This document shows, in pieces, positions 8,206 to 16,257 of a stretch of 41,740 nt of DNA. The stretch is taken from the NCBI RefSeq assembly GCF_000195635.1, contig NZ_GL882676.1:5909-47648 (forward strand), read 5' to 3'. The stretch's first letter is position 1. Each line of letters starts with the position of its first letter. Origin of the DNA: Bacteroides fluxus YIT 12057. Its GTDB lineage: Bacteria > Bacteroidota > Bacteroidia > Bacteroidales > Bacteroidaceae. The position numbers and the translations under genes were made by a program. The notes beneath the pieces are model-generated. The model made no database searches and was not told the origin of the DNA. It worked only from the letters and a program-made list of their open reading frames with translations.

Positions 8206-9033
8206 ATGAACAACAAAAAGAATTACACAGGAGCCATATTTGCTGCCAGTGTACTCATCATCGTCTTTATACTTCCTCCCCTGTTAACCAGAAACTGGTT
8301 CTTGGGAAACCTCTTTCATTTCGACACAACAGGACCTATAGGGGACACAATAGGAGGAATAATCAACCCTTTTATTGCCATCATCGCAGCATGGCTTACA
8401 TACAAAGCTTTCATAATGCAGTATGACGCGAATCAAGAGTTAAGAAAAGATGCGGAGATCAATCGATTTGAAAACATTTTCTTCCAATTGCTGAATATGC
8501 AGCAGGGAATTATCAATGAACTCGTACTACGTGCAGAAGTGATAAATAAAGATGGCAAAGAGAACTTTCCAACCCAAAAAATCACTCTGCACGGAAGAGA
8601 GACATTCAGACATATTTATGAAGAAGGGACTTCATGCAAAATCCAATTAAAAGACGGATATGTAGTTTACGGTGGAATCAAACATAATATAAAAAATTTG
8701 GGATATAATTATATGGCTAAAAATGAAGATTTATCATTTTTAGACCACTACTTCAGACACTTATATAGAATCATAAAATACGTAGATGAATCGCCTGTCT
8801 TGAATAAAAAAGAGAAATACTCTTATATCTGTATATTAAGAGCACAACTATCCGAATATGAATTAGGACTTATCTTCTATTACTGTTTGTCCACTAATGG
8901 GAATGGGAACTTCAAACGCTTGACAGAAACCTATGCATTATTTAATGATATCAGAGACTATGTATTAAATGATCCCATAAAAGACAAAAAACGATATAAG
9001 GCAGGAGCATTCAATACAAAATACCCTGAGTGA
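8206..9033 (+). CDS. Putative phage abortive infection protein (AbiC-like membrane protein)
   Basis: A 275-residue protein with two N-terminal transmembrane helices (about residues 9-28 and 46-68), then a cytoplasmic helical domain. The pattern after the membrane part matches the putative AbiC abortive-infection family (PF16872): RFENIFFQLLNMQQGIINEL near 95, LDHYFRHLYRIIKYVDES near 190, and ILRAQLSEYELGLIFYYCLS near 210-230. Family members are thought to stop phage spread by killing or arresting the infected cell. It stands alone with its own upstream gap of about 160 bases and AT-rich composition. The family call is from motif order; activity is unproven. The C-terminus may be slightly altered, since coding-like sequence continues in another frame. 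Confidence 0.8.
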   Translation: MNNKKNYTGAIFAASVLIIVFILPPLLTRNWFLGNLFHFDTTGPIGDTIGGIINPFIAIIAAWLTYKAFIMQYDANQELRKDAEINRFENIFFQLLNMQQGIINELVLRAEVINKDGKENFPTQKITLHGRETFRHIYEEGTSCKIQLKDGYVVYGGIKHNIKNLGYNYMAKNEDLSFLDHYFRHLYRIIKYVDESPVLNKKEKYSYICILRAQLSEYELGLIFYYCLSTNGNGNFKRLTETYALFNDIRDYVLNDPIKDKKRYKAGAFNTKYPE

Positions 9034-9140
9034 CATCACGAAGCAGGATAAATAAAAATCTATTATTAAATGACGATGGAGATATTGACCGAACGAAATA
9101 TTCGGATCATCTTCCGTTGAAATTTTGTGTAAACATCTAA
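9030..9140 (+). other. Coding-like fragment in the gap after the AbiC-like gene
   Basis: From 9030 a frame different from that of the AbiC-like gene runs to a TAA at 9138-9140 and includes NDDGDIDRTKYSDHLPLKFC. Its charged and hydrophobic pattern looks like a genuine protein end. No start codon of its own is convincing. It may be the tail of a deleted gene or an alternative C-terminus lost by frameshift. Confidence 0.25.
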
Positions 9141-9152
9141 AGCAATATAGCT

Positions 9153-9566
9153 ATGTGTAAAAATTTGTGGCCAGAAATAAAAATGGACTTTGAAGATTCA
9201 CCGAAAGGAATCTTACTAAAGCAAATTGAATATTTAAACAACAATACTCAAGAACGAATCTGGGGAGAATTGGTCTTAACTAACGGCACAGATTATGAAA
9301 CTAAAAAATCATTGAAAAATGATATTATTCCAAGCGTAGAAGATGTATGTTACAAATTGTACATTACAGCAAGAGCCAAAGGAAATGTCAGATTTCTGTT
9401 AGTCAGTGTACTACAAGAGCCTACAAAAACATATCCATGTCATTTGAAGGATGAAATCAATGACATTGAATACAAAGACATTGAGAATTCAACTGATTTT
9501 ATTAAAAATTTGGAAACAGCCTTGAGAAGCGGAAAAGTTACAACATTATTAGCAAACCTCATATAG
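9153..9566 (+). CDS. Uncharacterised 137-aa protein, upstream partner of a destroyed ATPase gene
   Basis: A 137-residue soluble protein I do not recognise. It is rich in charged residues, with a central strand region VRFLLVSVLQEPTKTYP and a helical C-terminus. A second in-frame methionine lies at residue 11. Fourteen bases after its stop begins what looks like the N-terminus of an AAA/OLD-type ATPase that ends after 27 codons. The gene was therefore probably the first of a two-gene operon whose second member is lost. The AT-rich composition matches the surrounding accessory region. Confidence 0.5.
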   Translation: MCKNLWPEIKMDFEDSPKGILLKQIEYLNNNTQERIWGELVLTNGTDYETKKSLKNDIIPSVEDVCYKLYITARAKGNVRFLLVSVLQEPTKTYPCHLKDEINDIEYKDIENSTDFIKNLETALRSGKVTTLLANLI

Positions 9567-9580
9567 CAAATTACAGCAAT

Positions 9581-9664
9581 ATGATAAAAAAATTATATCT
9601 AAATAATTTCACATGCTTTGAAGAGTGCAGCCTCGCCTTCTGCAACGGTCAAATGTCAAAATAA
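9581..9664 (+). pseudogene. Truncated 5' end of an AAA/OLD-like ATPase gene
   Basis: An ATG at 9581 opens 27 codons ending at TAA 9662. The translation begins MIKKLYLNNFTCFEECSL, which is the classic N-terminal strand-turn-strand of RecF/OLD/AAA15-type ATPases; intact relatives go on to an IGxNGxGKS Walker A about 15 residues later. Here the sequence stops before any Walker A. The fragment marks a deletion junction between the accessory region and the leader of the next operon. Short length limits certainty. Confidence 0.5.
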
Positions 9665-9758
9665 GCACCAAAAGGAATGAACTGAGAACACGCCTTACAT
9701 GGCTAACTTCAGACGTACAGATTTTGGATACACAAATTGATACATTTTTTAGTTTTTC

Positions 9759-9790
9759 CTTGGTTATTATATACAGAATCTTTACATTTG
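9759..9790 (+). promoter_or_regulatory. Bacteroides-type promoter of the WecG-YjbH operon
   Basis: A -7 box TACATTTG at 9783-9790 with a CTTG at 9759-9762 about 20 bases upstream fits the Bacteroides consensus (TTTG, 19-21 bases, TAnnTTTG). Transcription would begin near 9797, giving a leader of about 100 bases before the ATG at 9898. The 331-base gap 9567-9897 therefore holds the ATPase remnant, this promoter and the leader; I see nothing else in it. Confidence 0.6.
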
Positions 9791-9897
9791 CCGCAGTTTT
9801 TACACACATCTTGATAGTCTGCTCAAAACACCTTTCCTTGTGGCAGGCGACAGCGTAGCGTACTCTGTAGAGACTTTATATTACTCCTTAATTATAC

Positions 9898-10614
9898 ATG
9901 TTGAAATTAAAAACCGTTTCACTTCTGGGACACAGAAGTGAACTTGACACGTTGCCGGAAGGCAAGCTGCTGGTCAATACAATCAATGCGCACTCCTACA
10001 ACACGGCATTAAAGGATCCGCTTTTTGCCGAAGCCTTGCTGAAAGGAGACGCACTGATTCCGGACGGAGCAAGCATTGTACTGGCATTCAAATTCCTGAG
10101 AAACGAAAAGATAGAACGCATTGCCGGATGGGACTTATTCCTGCACGAAATGAACAAGCTGAACCGGAAAGGTGGAACCTGCTTCTTCTTGGGGAGCAAC
10201 GAGGACACCTTGAGGAAAATAAAGGTGAAAGCCGTACGCTTATATCCCAACATCCGTGTGGAGACCTATTCCCCACCCTATAAACCCGAATTCACCCAAG
10301 AGGACAACCATGCCATGATAACCGCCGTGAACCGGGTACAGCCGGATGTGCTATGGATAGGAATGACTGCACCCAAACAGGAAAAATGGGCTTATAAGCA
10401 TTTGGAGGAATTAGACGTGAACGGCCCTATAGGCACCATCGGGGCTGTGTTCGATTTCTTTGCCGAAAACATAGAACGGGCTCCCGTATGGTGGCAGGAA
10501 CATGGGCTGGAATGGCTGTACCGGCTGATAAAGGAACCGAAAAGAATGTGGAGAAGATACATCATCGGAAATACGCTTTTCCTGTGGAACATCCTAAAAG
10601 AAAAATTCGCATGA
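9898..10614 (+). CDS. WecG/TagA/CpsF family glycosyltransferase
   Basis: A 238-residue GT26 enzyme that adds the second sugar (typically an N-acetylmannosamine-type residue) to an undecaprenyl-diphosphate-linked sugar at the cytoplasmic membrane. Family marks are NTINAHSYNTALKDP near residue 27, the GDALIPDGASIV loop near 50-61 with the conserved D, and IGMTAPKQEKWAY near 155. In Bacteroidales this gene usually closes capsule loci or starts exopolysaccharide operons. It is the first gene after the promoter at 9783 and overlaps the next gene by ATGA. The GC content is clearly higher than in the genes to its left. Confidence 0.9.
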   Translation: MLKLKTVSLLGHRSELDTLPEGKLLVNTINAHSYNTALKDPLFAEALLKGDALIPDGASIVLAFKFLRNEKIERIAGWDLFLHEMNKLNRKGGTCFFLGSNEDTLRKIKVKAVRLYPNIRVETYSPPYKPEFTQEDNHAMITAVNRVQPDVLWIGMTAPKQEKWAYKHLEELDVNGPIGTIGAVFDFFAENIERAPVWWQEHGLEWLYRLIKEPKRMWRRYIIGNTLFLWNILKEKFA

Positions 10615-11312
10615 GACTGAGAAAATGGTTTATCGCCTGCTGCCTGCTGTGCTGTGCCACCGGAATGCAAGCCCAATATTCCATGGGAAATACCGGACTG
10701 CTGAACATACCGACAGCGGATATGCAGGAAACGGGTACCTTCATGGGCGGGGGAAATTATCTTCCAGACGGCATGACACCGTTCAACTTCAATACCGGGA
10801 ATTACTTCGTTAATGTAACATTTCTATCTATCCTGGAATTGAGTTACCGGTGCACGCTGCTGAAAACGACACGGTATGACGGGAAGAAGGGTTACTTCCA
10901 GCAAGACCGTTCCATGTCGGCACGCATACGCCCACTGAAAGAAGGAAGGTATTTTCCGGCAATAGTAATAGGTACCAATGACCCCTTTAAAGACACCGGT
11001 ACCAATTACTTTGCCACCGTATATGGGGTACTGACCAAAGGTTTCAAGATAGCCGGAAACGACCGGCTGGCACTGACTGCCGGTTACTACATCCCGATGA
11101 ACAGCCATAGCATACAGAAAGGACCGTTCGGAGGTATCAGCTACTCTCCTGCTTTCTGCAGGGAGGTAGCTTTCATGGCAGAATATGACTCGGAAGGGTT
11201 CAACGTGGGAGCCGCCGCCAGACTGTGGAAACATGTGTCCATACACGTGTTCACCAGGGAATTCAACTGCATATCGGGAGGAATACGGTATGAATGCAGA
11301 CTGATGCACTGA
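10611..11312 (+). CDS. YjbH-like exopolysaccharide outer-membrane protein, N-terminal half
   Basis: A 233-residue exported protein. The start at 10611 is chosen because it overlaps the glycosyltransferase stop by ATGA and is followed by a clean signal peptide (cleavage about MQA-Q, residues 19-22). The mature start, GNTGLLNIPTADMQETGTFM, is the hallmark N-terminal motif of YjbH family proteins, outer-membrane beta-barrels that act in exopolysaccharide export. The remainder is alternating beta-strand pattern. Full YjbH proteins are about 700 residues; this ends at 233 and the next gene carries what looks like the C-terminal half. The family call is good; the mechanism of YjbH is poorly known. 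Confidence 0.75.
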   Translation: MRLRKWFIACCLLCCATGMQAQYSMGNTGLLNIPTADMQETGTFMGGGNYLPDGMTPFNFNTGNYFVNVTFLSILELSYRCTLLKTTRYDGKKGYFQQDRSMSARIRPLKEGRYFPAIVIGTNDPFKDTGTNYFATVYGVLTKGFKIAGNDRLALTAGYYIPMNSHSIQKGPFGGISYSPAFCREVAFMAEYDSEGFNVGAAARLWKHVSIHVFTREFNCISGGIRYECRLMH

Positions 11313-11341
11313 CGTAATTTATTAATTAGGAATGATGGAGT

Positions 11342-12589
11342 ATGAACAGTGAATGGAGAGGAAAGGCAGGAACGGCGATAGCGGCATGTCTGTGGGTGAT
11401 GTGCGGAACCGTGAACGCACAAGTGACGGAAGGCCTGAAGGCAATCGGCATGGAGAACATACAATGTGCGCAGACACCGGAAACAACCACCGTAAGTTTC
11501 GAGAACAATGTATATAGAAGTACATACAACGGTGTGGGCAAAGCCGTGGATGCCTGCCTGAAAAGCCATACGGAAGGAAACCTGCAGTTAGTGGTACTGG
11601 AAAACCGGATGCCGAGGCTTTGCGTCAGTCTGCCGGACACCTTGACAGAGGCATACCGGAACGGTGAAATCGGCCTGCAACAGGTCTATGAGAGAATGGG
11701 AATCAGTGTGGATACGGACAAGGCCATGGAGGCGTTGAAGGATGCCGGGAAGGAAGAGGCGTCGTCTGCCTGGAAAATGGATCTTGTGGTATATCCCGGC
11801 CTGTTTTTAGAGAACAATACGTTTGCGGAGTTGTACACGTATGCCGTCAACCTGAATCCTGCCGTGGAAATGGACTTATGGAAAGGCGGGAAGGTAACCG
11901 CTCAAGTGGTCTTTCCCATAGCAACCAACCTGGGCGGGGAAATGAAAAAGATAAGACCGGGCATCATCGCCTTGTCGCAGGATGTGCGTTTCAGGCATAA
12001 CCTTTTCGGAAAAGTGACTGTAGGCAATTTTACCAATAACCGGATAGGCGCACAAGTGGAGATGAAATACCGGAGCGACAACGGACGCCTGGAATTAGGG
12101 GCTCTGCTGGGATCGACCGGATTCTCGGCTGTGACCGCAGAGGACGGGTGGTACATAGGTACCAGACAACGCTTCAACGCGGCTGTGACCGCATCACTCT
12201 ATGAACCGCACACCAACATACAGTTTGACTTGAAAGCAAGCCGGTATGTATATGGAGATTACGGCGTGAGAGGGGACTGTACCCGGCACTTCGGCGAGTA
12301 TGCCATAGGCCTGTACGGCATCTATACCAACGGAGAGATTAACGGGGGATTCCACTTTGCCATCCCCCTGCCCGGAAAGAAATGGAGCCGCAAGGGATTC
12401 CTGAGAGTGAAGCCCGCCGATTACTTTGCCTGGGCATACGGCATGGTGGCAGACGGAAAATACATAGAGGAGCAGATGGGAAGAACCTACAATACACGCC
12501 CCGACGACAACCGCAGCAGCGGATTCTACCAGCCGGACTATATACGCTATTTCCTTATCAAGGAACTGCAAAAAGAGAAATCAAAATAA
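11342..12589 (+). CDS. YjbH-like exopolysaccharide protein, C-terminal half
   Basis: A 415-residue exported protein with a signal peptide (about residues 1-26, ending VNA-Q). Residues 27-100 have LKAIGMENIQC followed by VSFENNVYRSTYNGVGKA, matching the periplasmic module in the middle of YjbH proteins ('G-x-E-N-v ... y-E-N-x-x-Y-R'). From about residue 165 the sequence becomes a long beta-barrel-like run. Together with the preceding gene it reconstructs a YjbH protein split in two. The gap between the two genes is 29 bases and both have their own signal peptide, so this is a functional split rather than a frameshift. Confidence 0.7.
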   Translation: MNSEWRGKAGTAIAACLWVMCGTVNAQVTEGLKAIGMENIQCAQTPETTTVSFENNVYRSTYNGVGKAVDACLKSHTEGNLQLVVLENRMPRLCVSLPDTLTEAYRNGEIGLQQVYERMGISVDTDKAMEALKDAGKEEASSAWKMDLVVYPGLFLENNTFAELYTYAVNLNPAVEMDLWKGGKVTAQVVFPIATNLGGEMKKIRPGIIALSQDVRFRHNLFGKVTVGNFTNNRIGAQVEMKYRSDNGRLELGALLGSTGFSAVTAEDGWYIGTRQRFNAAVTASLYEPHTNIQFDLKASRYVYGDYGVRGDCTRHFGEYAIGLYGIYTNGEINGGFHFAIPLPGKKWSRKGFLRVKPADYFAWAYGMVADGKYIEEQMGRTYNTRPDDNRSSGFYQPDYIRYFLIKELQKEKSK

Positions 12590-12629
12590 GTATAACTCAA
12601 ATAATTAGTTTTATTAAATGACGAAGTTT

Positions 12630-13916
12630 ATGAAAAAGAGAAGTTTGTTTTTTGGAGGATTGTTACTATTGACAATGACCTTCGGTACCACCAGTTGCAC
12701 GATTGGAGGGGATGACAAGAAAGATGAAATTGTAGTAAATCCGTTGGATAAGACACAATACTACATTGTAGGTACTGTAAGTGATGCCAACGGAGGTCTG
12801 GACGGTGTAGAAGTATCGGTTGGCAACGACAACAAGACTACGACCAAAGACGGAGGACAATACTCGCTGACCGTTACGTCCAGCAGCGCACAGGACGTAT
12901 CCTTCAGCAAAGAGGGTATGATAAGCTATACTGCCAAGGCACAGTTTGCTTCAGACAACAACCACAGCCAAGCCGTGCTGAACGTGACACTGGCAAAATC
13001 TCCGGACCTGAGCAAAGGTGAAGAAGTGACCGCTACAGCAGAGGGAGCTACCATCGAGGCCCCGCACCAGGAGGATGAGTCTGCAGATCCTGCCGTCATC
13101 GAAATCCCCGCGGGAGGTGTTGACGAAGGAACCAAAGTAACTGCCGTGGCTTATGAAACTCCGGTTGACGTCAACGCGGAAGCCGCCGCTTTCAGCAATA
13201 TCTACGTGGAAACTGACCCCGCCGACGCAAAAGCCGCCACCGAATACCAGATTACAGTGACCAACCCCGGAAGCGACGAGGAATACTTTGACGAATCAAG
13301 CATGGAAATGATCAAGGAGGATGCTCCCGCTACAAAAGCAGCAGGAGCGGAAGTTGAGTTCGACCAGAACGGCAACAGCTACCTGATTACCATGAAAGCC
13401 GGTACCAGACTTGCCGGAAGCTATTTCCTGAATCTGAAATTCGACAAGTCGGTAAGTAACAAAACCGGTGATTACAATCCTGTAATATATAACGGAAAGA
13501 CATACAACAGCACCGTACAAATTGAAAATGCAGAATACAGTGCCATGCAGAATGTAAAACTTACCGTACAGGCCAAATATGGTTGGGAATATACCATCGA
13601 ACCGAAAACGGCATTGGCCACTGCCGGTGCCACCGGACTGCTTGCCGAAACCATCAAGGAGCATATCAACAAGATTGAAGGCAAGCAGACTTATACCAGA
13701 AATGAAGAATATACCGCAAGCGTCAGCGGACATAAGGTACTGTACTTCTCAAGCCGGCAGAACGTAACGGAGAAAACTTATACGTTCAAAGTCAAGATAG
13801 GCCGCATTTCTAAATCAGTCGTGGTAAAACTGAACTGTTACAACGGACATACCGTGAACCACGAAGAAAAGGACCTCAGCGACCACTCCGGCGGTACTAC
13901 AGGCGTTCAAAGCTAA
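12630..13916 (+). CDS. Lipoprotein with carboxypeptidase-regulatory-like domain
   Basis: An exported lipoprotein of about 428 residues from the ATG at 12630 (an ATG at 12618 adds four residues). The lipobox ends TTSC, and the acidic and basic run GGDDKKDE just after the cysteine resembles the Bacteroidetes signal for surface-exposed lipoproteins. Residues about 45-120 form a beta-sandwich like the carboxypeptidase regulatory domain ([20 protein letters not shown]). The rest is beta-rich with no recognised catalytic motif. It sits between the YjbH-like pair and gmd, 28 and 22 bases from its neighbours, so it probably belongs to the exopolysaccharide machine as an accessory surface protein. Confidence 0.75.
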   Translation: MKKRSLFFGGLLLLTMTFGTTSCTIGGDDKKDEIVVNPLDKTQYYIVGTVSDANGGLDGVEVSVGNDNKTTTKDGGQYSLTVTSSSAQDVSFSKEGMISYTAKAQFASDNNHSQAVLNVTLAKSPDLSKGEEVTATAEGATIEAPHQEDESADPAVIEIPAGGVDEGTKVTAVAYETPVDVNAEAAAFSNIYVETDPADAKAATEYQITVTNPGSDEEYFDESSMEMIKEDAPATKAAGAEVEFDQNGNSYLITMKAGTRLAGSYFLNLKFDKSVSNKTGDYNPVIYNGKTYNSTVQIENAEYSAMQNVKLTVQAKYGWEYTIEPKTALATAGATGLLAETIKEHINKIEGKQTYTRNEEYTASVSGHKVLYFSSRQNVTEKTYTFKVKIGRISKSVVVKLNCYNGHTVNHEEKDLSDHSGGTTGVQS

Positions 13917-13938
13917 TATAGGCACAAAAATACCAGAC

Positions 13939-15021
13939 ATGAAAAAAGTAGCATTAATTTCCGGAATTACAGGTCAGGACGGTTCGTTCCTGGCCGAATT
14001 CCTGATTGAAAAAGGATATGAGGTGCACGGTATCCTGCGCCGTTCTTCTTCATTCAATACAGCACGTATAGAACATCTGTATTTAGATGAGTGGGTGCGT
14101 GACATGAAGAAAAGCCGCCTGGTAAACCTGCATTACGGAGACATGACGGACAGCAGTTCGCTGATACGCATCATACAGCAGGTGCAACCGGACGAGATCT
14201 ACAACCTGGCCGCACAAAGCCATGTGAAAGTAAGCTTTGACGTTCCGGAATATACCGCCGAAGCAGACGCAGTAGGTACTTTGCGCATGCTGGAGGCCGT
14301 ACGCATTCTGGGACTGGAACAGAAAACCCGCATTTACCAGGCTTCCACCTCGGAACTGTTCGGCAAGGTGCAGGAAGTGCCGCAGAAGGAAACGACTCCT
14401 TTCTATCCCCGCAGTCCGTACGGAGTAGCCAAGCAATACGGTTTCTGGATCACGAAGAATTACCGTGAAAGTTATGGCATGTATGCCGTGAACGGAATTC
14501 TCTTCAACCATGAAAGCGAACGGCGGGGCGAGACTTTCGTTACCCGGAAAATAACGCTTGCCGCTGCACGGATCGCGCAGGGTTTTCAGGACAAGCTGTA
14601 TCTGGGAAACCTGGATTCGCTCCGCGACTGGGGATATGCCAAGGATTACGTGGAATGTATGTGGCTGATCCTGCAACACGAGACTCCGGAAGATTTCGTG
14701 ATTGCCACAGGAGAAATGCATACGGTACGTGAATTTGCCACACTGGCTTTCAAGGAGGCAGGAATAGAACTGCGCTGGGAAGGGGAAGGCGTAAACGAGA
14801 AAGGCATTGACGTGAAAACGGGCAAGTCTCTGGTGGAAGTCGATCCCAAGTATTTCCGTCCTTGTGAAGTAGAGCAATTGTTAGGCGACCCGACCAAAGC
14901 AAAGACCCTGTTGGGCTGGAATCCCACAAAAACCAGTTTCCGGGAACTAGTCAGGATCATGGTGGCACACGATATGAGATTTGCCAAAAAACTCTATCTG
15001 AAAGCACACATGGAAGAATAA
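13939..15021 (+). CDS. gmd: GDP-mannose 4,6-dehydratase
   Basis: A 360-residue SDR enzyme that turns GDP-D-mannose into GDP-4-keto-6-deoxy-D-mannose, the precursor of GDP-fucose, GDP-rhamnose and GDP-perosamine. It shows the Rossmann motif [14 protein letters not shown] at the N-terminus, the [10 protein letters not shown] catalytic segment, and [10 protein letters not shown] with catalytic Y161 and K165. The length is close to the family's usual 350-375. It lies mid-operon between a lipoprotein and a small beta-barrel. The usual partner GDP-fucose synthase (fcl) is not next to it or anywhere in this window, so the final sugar cannot be named. Confidence 0.96.
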   Translation: MKKVALISGITGQDGSFLAEFLIEKGYEVHGILRRSSSFNTARIEHLYLDEWVRDMKKSRLVNLHYGDMTDSSSLIRIIQQVQPDEIYNLAAQSHVKVSFDVPEYTAEADAVGTLRMLEAVRILGLEQKTRIYQASTSELFGKVQEVPQKETTPFYPRSPYGVAKQYGFWITKNYRESYGMYAVNGILFNHESERRGETFVTRKITLAAARIAQGFQDKLYLGNLDSLRDWGYAKDYVECMWLILQHETPEDFVIATGEMHTVREFATLAFKEAGIELRWEGEGVNEKGIDVKTGKSLVEVDPKYFRPCEVEQLLGDPTKAKTLLGWNPTKTSFRELVRIMVAHDMRFAKKLYLKAHMEE

Positions 15022-15045
15022 ATCAACCTCAAAAATGATTAGAAT

Positions 15046-15630
15046 ATGTACAAGAAAGTAATTTATTTGTTGGTGGTTCTATTGGCAGCTGCCGGAAGCA
15101 TCAGTGCACAGGGTGACGTGAAAAAGAACATGAATCCGGTAACGACCAGATGGTTTGTATCGGGAGGTGTAAACGGCTCGGCAGCACTGAACGGTTCGGC
15201 CGTCAACGAGCTCAACGCCAAGATTGCAGGTGGTTTGTGGTTCAACAAGATTATCGGCGCACGCGTCACCGTGAACGCCGGCAACAACTGGCTGAAGGGC
15301 GGATACAATGCATTCACCATGGGTGCAGGCGTTGACTTGCTTGCCAACCTGATGAAGCACTATGCCGACGAGGACAGCAGATTCCGCCTGTCGGGTGTAG
15401 TGGGCATCCACTTCGGCTACTACTCTTTCCCGGATGACTTCCCCAACCAGAAGCACGTGGGGACTGTCGCAGGAAACTTCGGCCTGCAAGCGGCTTGGAA
15501 ACTGACGGAAAAACTGGAGTTCTACGTGGAACCGGGCGTCAAGCTCATGCCGAAATACTGGGAAACAGACGGCGAGGACGATCCTTTTACAGCAGGTACC
15601 CTTACTTTAGGAGTAACCTACAATTTCTAA
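15046..15630 (+). CDS. Small outer-membrane beta-barrel protein, paralogue of the barrel in the OmpA fusion downstream
   Basis: A 194-residue exported protein with a signal peptide ending near SISA-Q and an alternating beta-strand pattern ending in YNF, the typical C-terminal aromatic of an outer-membrane barrel. The segments RWFVSGGVNGSAALNG at the front and EFYVEPGVKLMPKYWE near the end recur as NWFVSGTLNGEW and LFIEPSLSILPKYYKE in the gene at 17594. The two are therefore paralogues within one cluster. It is the last gene before a strong terminator. Likely role: outer-membrane component or anchor of the envelope machine encoded here; this is inference. Confidence 0.75.
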   Translation: MYKKVIYLLVVLLAAAGSISAQGDVKKNMNPVTTRWFVSGGVNGSAALNGSAVNELNAKIAGGLWFNKIIGARVTVNAGNNWLKGGYNAFTMGAGVDLLANLMKHYADEDSRFRLSGVVGIHFGYYSFPDDFPNQKHVGTVAGNFGLQAAWKLTEKLEFYVEPGVKLMPKYWETDGEDDPFTAGTLTLGVTYNF

Positions 15631-15642
15631 TTATTCATACCG

Positions 15643-15681
15643 GCAGGGGTGAATCAGCAGCTTGATTCACCCCTGCTTTTT
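15643..15681 (+). terminator. Intrinsic terminator inside the exopolysaccharide/GldLM cluster
   Basis: A perfect 14-base-pair GC-rich stem (arms 15643-15656 and 15663-15676, loop GCAGCT) is followed by five T residues. It separates the wecG-to-barrel genes from gldL, so the motor genes need read-through or their own promoter. Confidence 0.9.
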
Positions 15682-15714
15682 ATAAAGACACATAACCTCT
15701 TTACTTTTCAAAAT

Positions 15715-16248
15715 ATGAGTTTACAAAAATTTTTAGCCAGCCGCACAGGAAAACGCCTCTACAACTTTTGCTATTGTTGGGGAGCCTGTCTGGTAATCTT
15801 AGGTGCCGTTTCCAAAATAGCACACTTCCCTTACGACAACCTGTTCCTGATGATCGGTCTGATTACCGAGGTATTCATCTTCTTCATCTCCGGTTTTGAC
15901 GAGCCTGCCAGAGAATATAAATGGGAAAGGGTGTTTCCGATACTGAACAACAAGAATGCCAACGTGGACCCCAAAATCACTGCCGTCAACTTCAACGTGC
16001 CGGAACTGGATACAACCGCAGGCGAGCATTACAAAAAGGAAATGGCACGGCTGGAAGAAAACATCAAGAAGCTGAACGAGGCATACGAGGCACAGCTGAA
16101 ACAAGTGAACATGCAGGTAGAGAAACTGAACTGTGCCAAACAACCGGACTTGAACGCCGGTACCCGGCAAATGGCGGAATACATAGAATTGCTGAACAGG
16201 CAATACAAGCAGATGTTGGATGCATTGAACGTAAAAACCACAAAGTAA
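15715..16248 (+). CDS. gldL: GldL/PorL-like motor stator protein
   Basis: A 177-residue inner-membrane protein. The start at 15715 is chosen because an upstream in-frame ATG at 15649 lies inside the terminator hairpin. Two transmembrane helices are seen (about 18-38 and 42-60), then an amphipathic coiled-coil tail rich in K and E. The helices match GldL, with the membrane-buried K34 in VSKIAHFP and E52 in GLITEVFIF corresponding to the lysine and glutamate known to be needed for proton flow in GldL. GldL forms the pentameric part of the proton-driven motor that powers type IX secretion and gliding. It lies nine bases upstream of gldM. GldK and GldN are not present here. Confidence 0.88.
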   Translation: MSLQKFLASRTGKRLYNFCYCWGACLVILGAVSKIAHFPYDNLFLMIGLITEVFIFFISGFDEPAREYKWERVFPILNNKNANVDPKITAVNFNVPELDTTAGEHYKKEMARLEENIKKLNEAYEAQLKQVNMQVEKLNCAKQPDLNAGTRQMAEYIELLNRQYKQMLDALNVKTTK

Positions 16249-16257
16249 ACCGGAACC

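Noticed and set aside
8159..8209. 16-residue upstream open frame overlapping the AbiC-like start by ATGA
   Set aside because: It could be a leader peptide, but short AT-rich frames are common by chance and nothing else supports it.
9625..9858. 77-residue open frame in the gap before wecG
   Set aside because: It overlaps the ATPase remnant, the promoter and the leader, has no good ribosome site and reads like chance sequence.
10488..10610. Longer start for the first YjbH-like gene
   Set aside because: It would overlap the glycosyltransferase by over 120 bases and bury the signal peptide; the ATGA start at 10611 is far better.
15649..15714. Longer start for gldL
   Set aside because: The ATG at 15649 lies inside the terminator hairpin, and the added residues do not match GldL.
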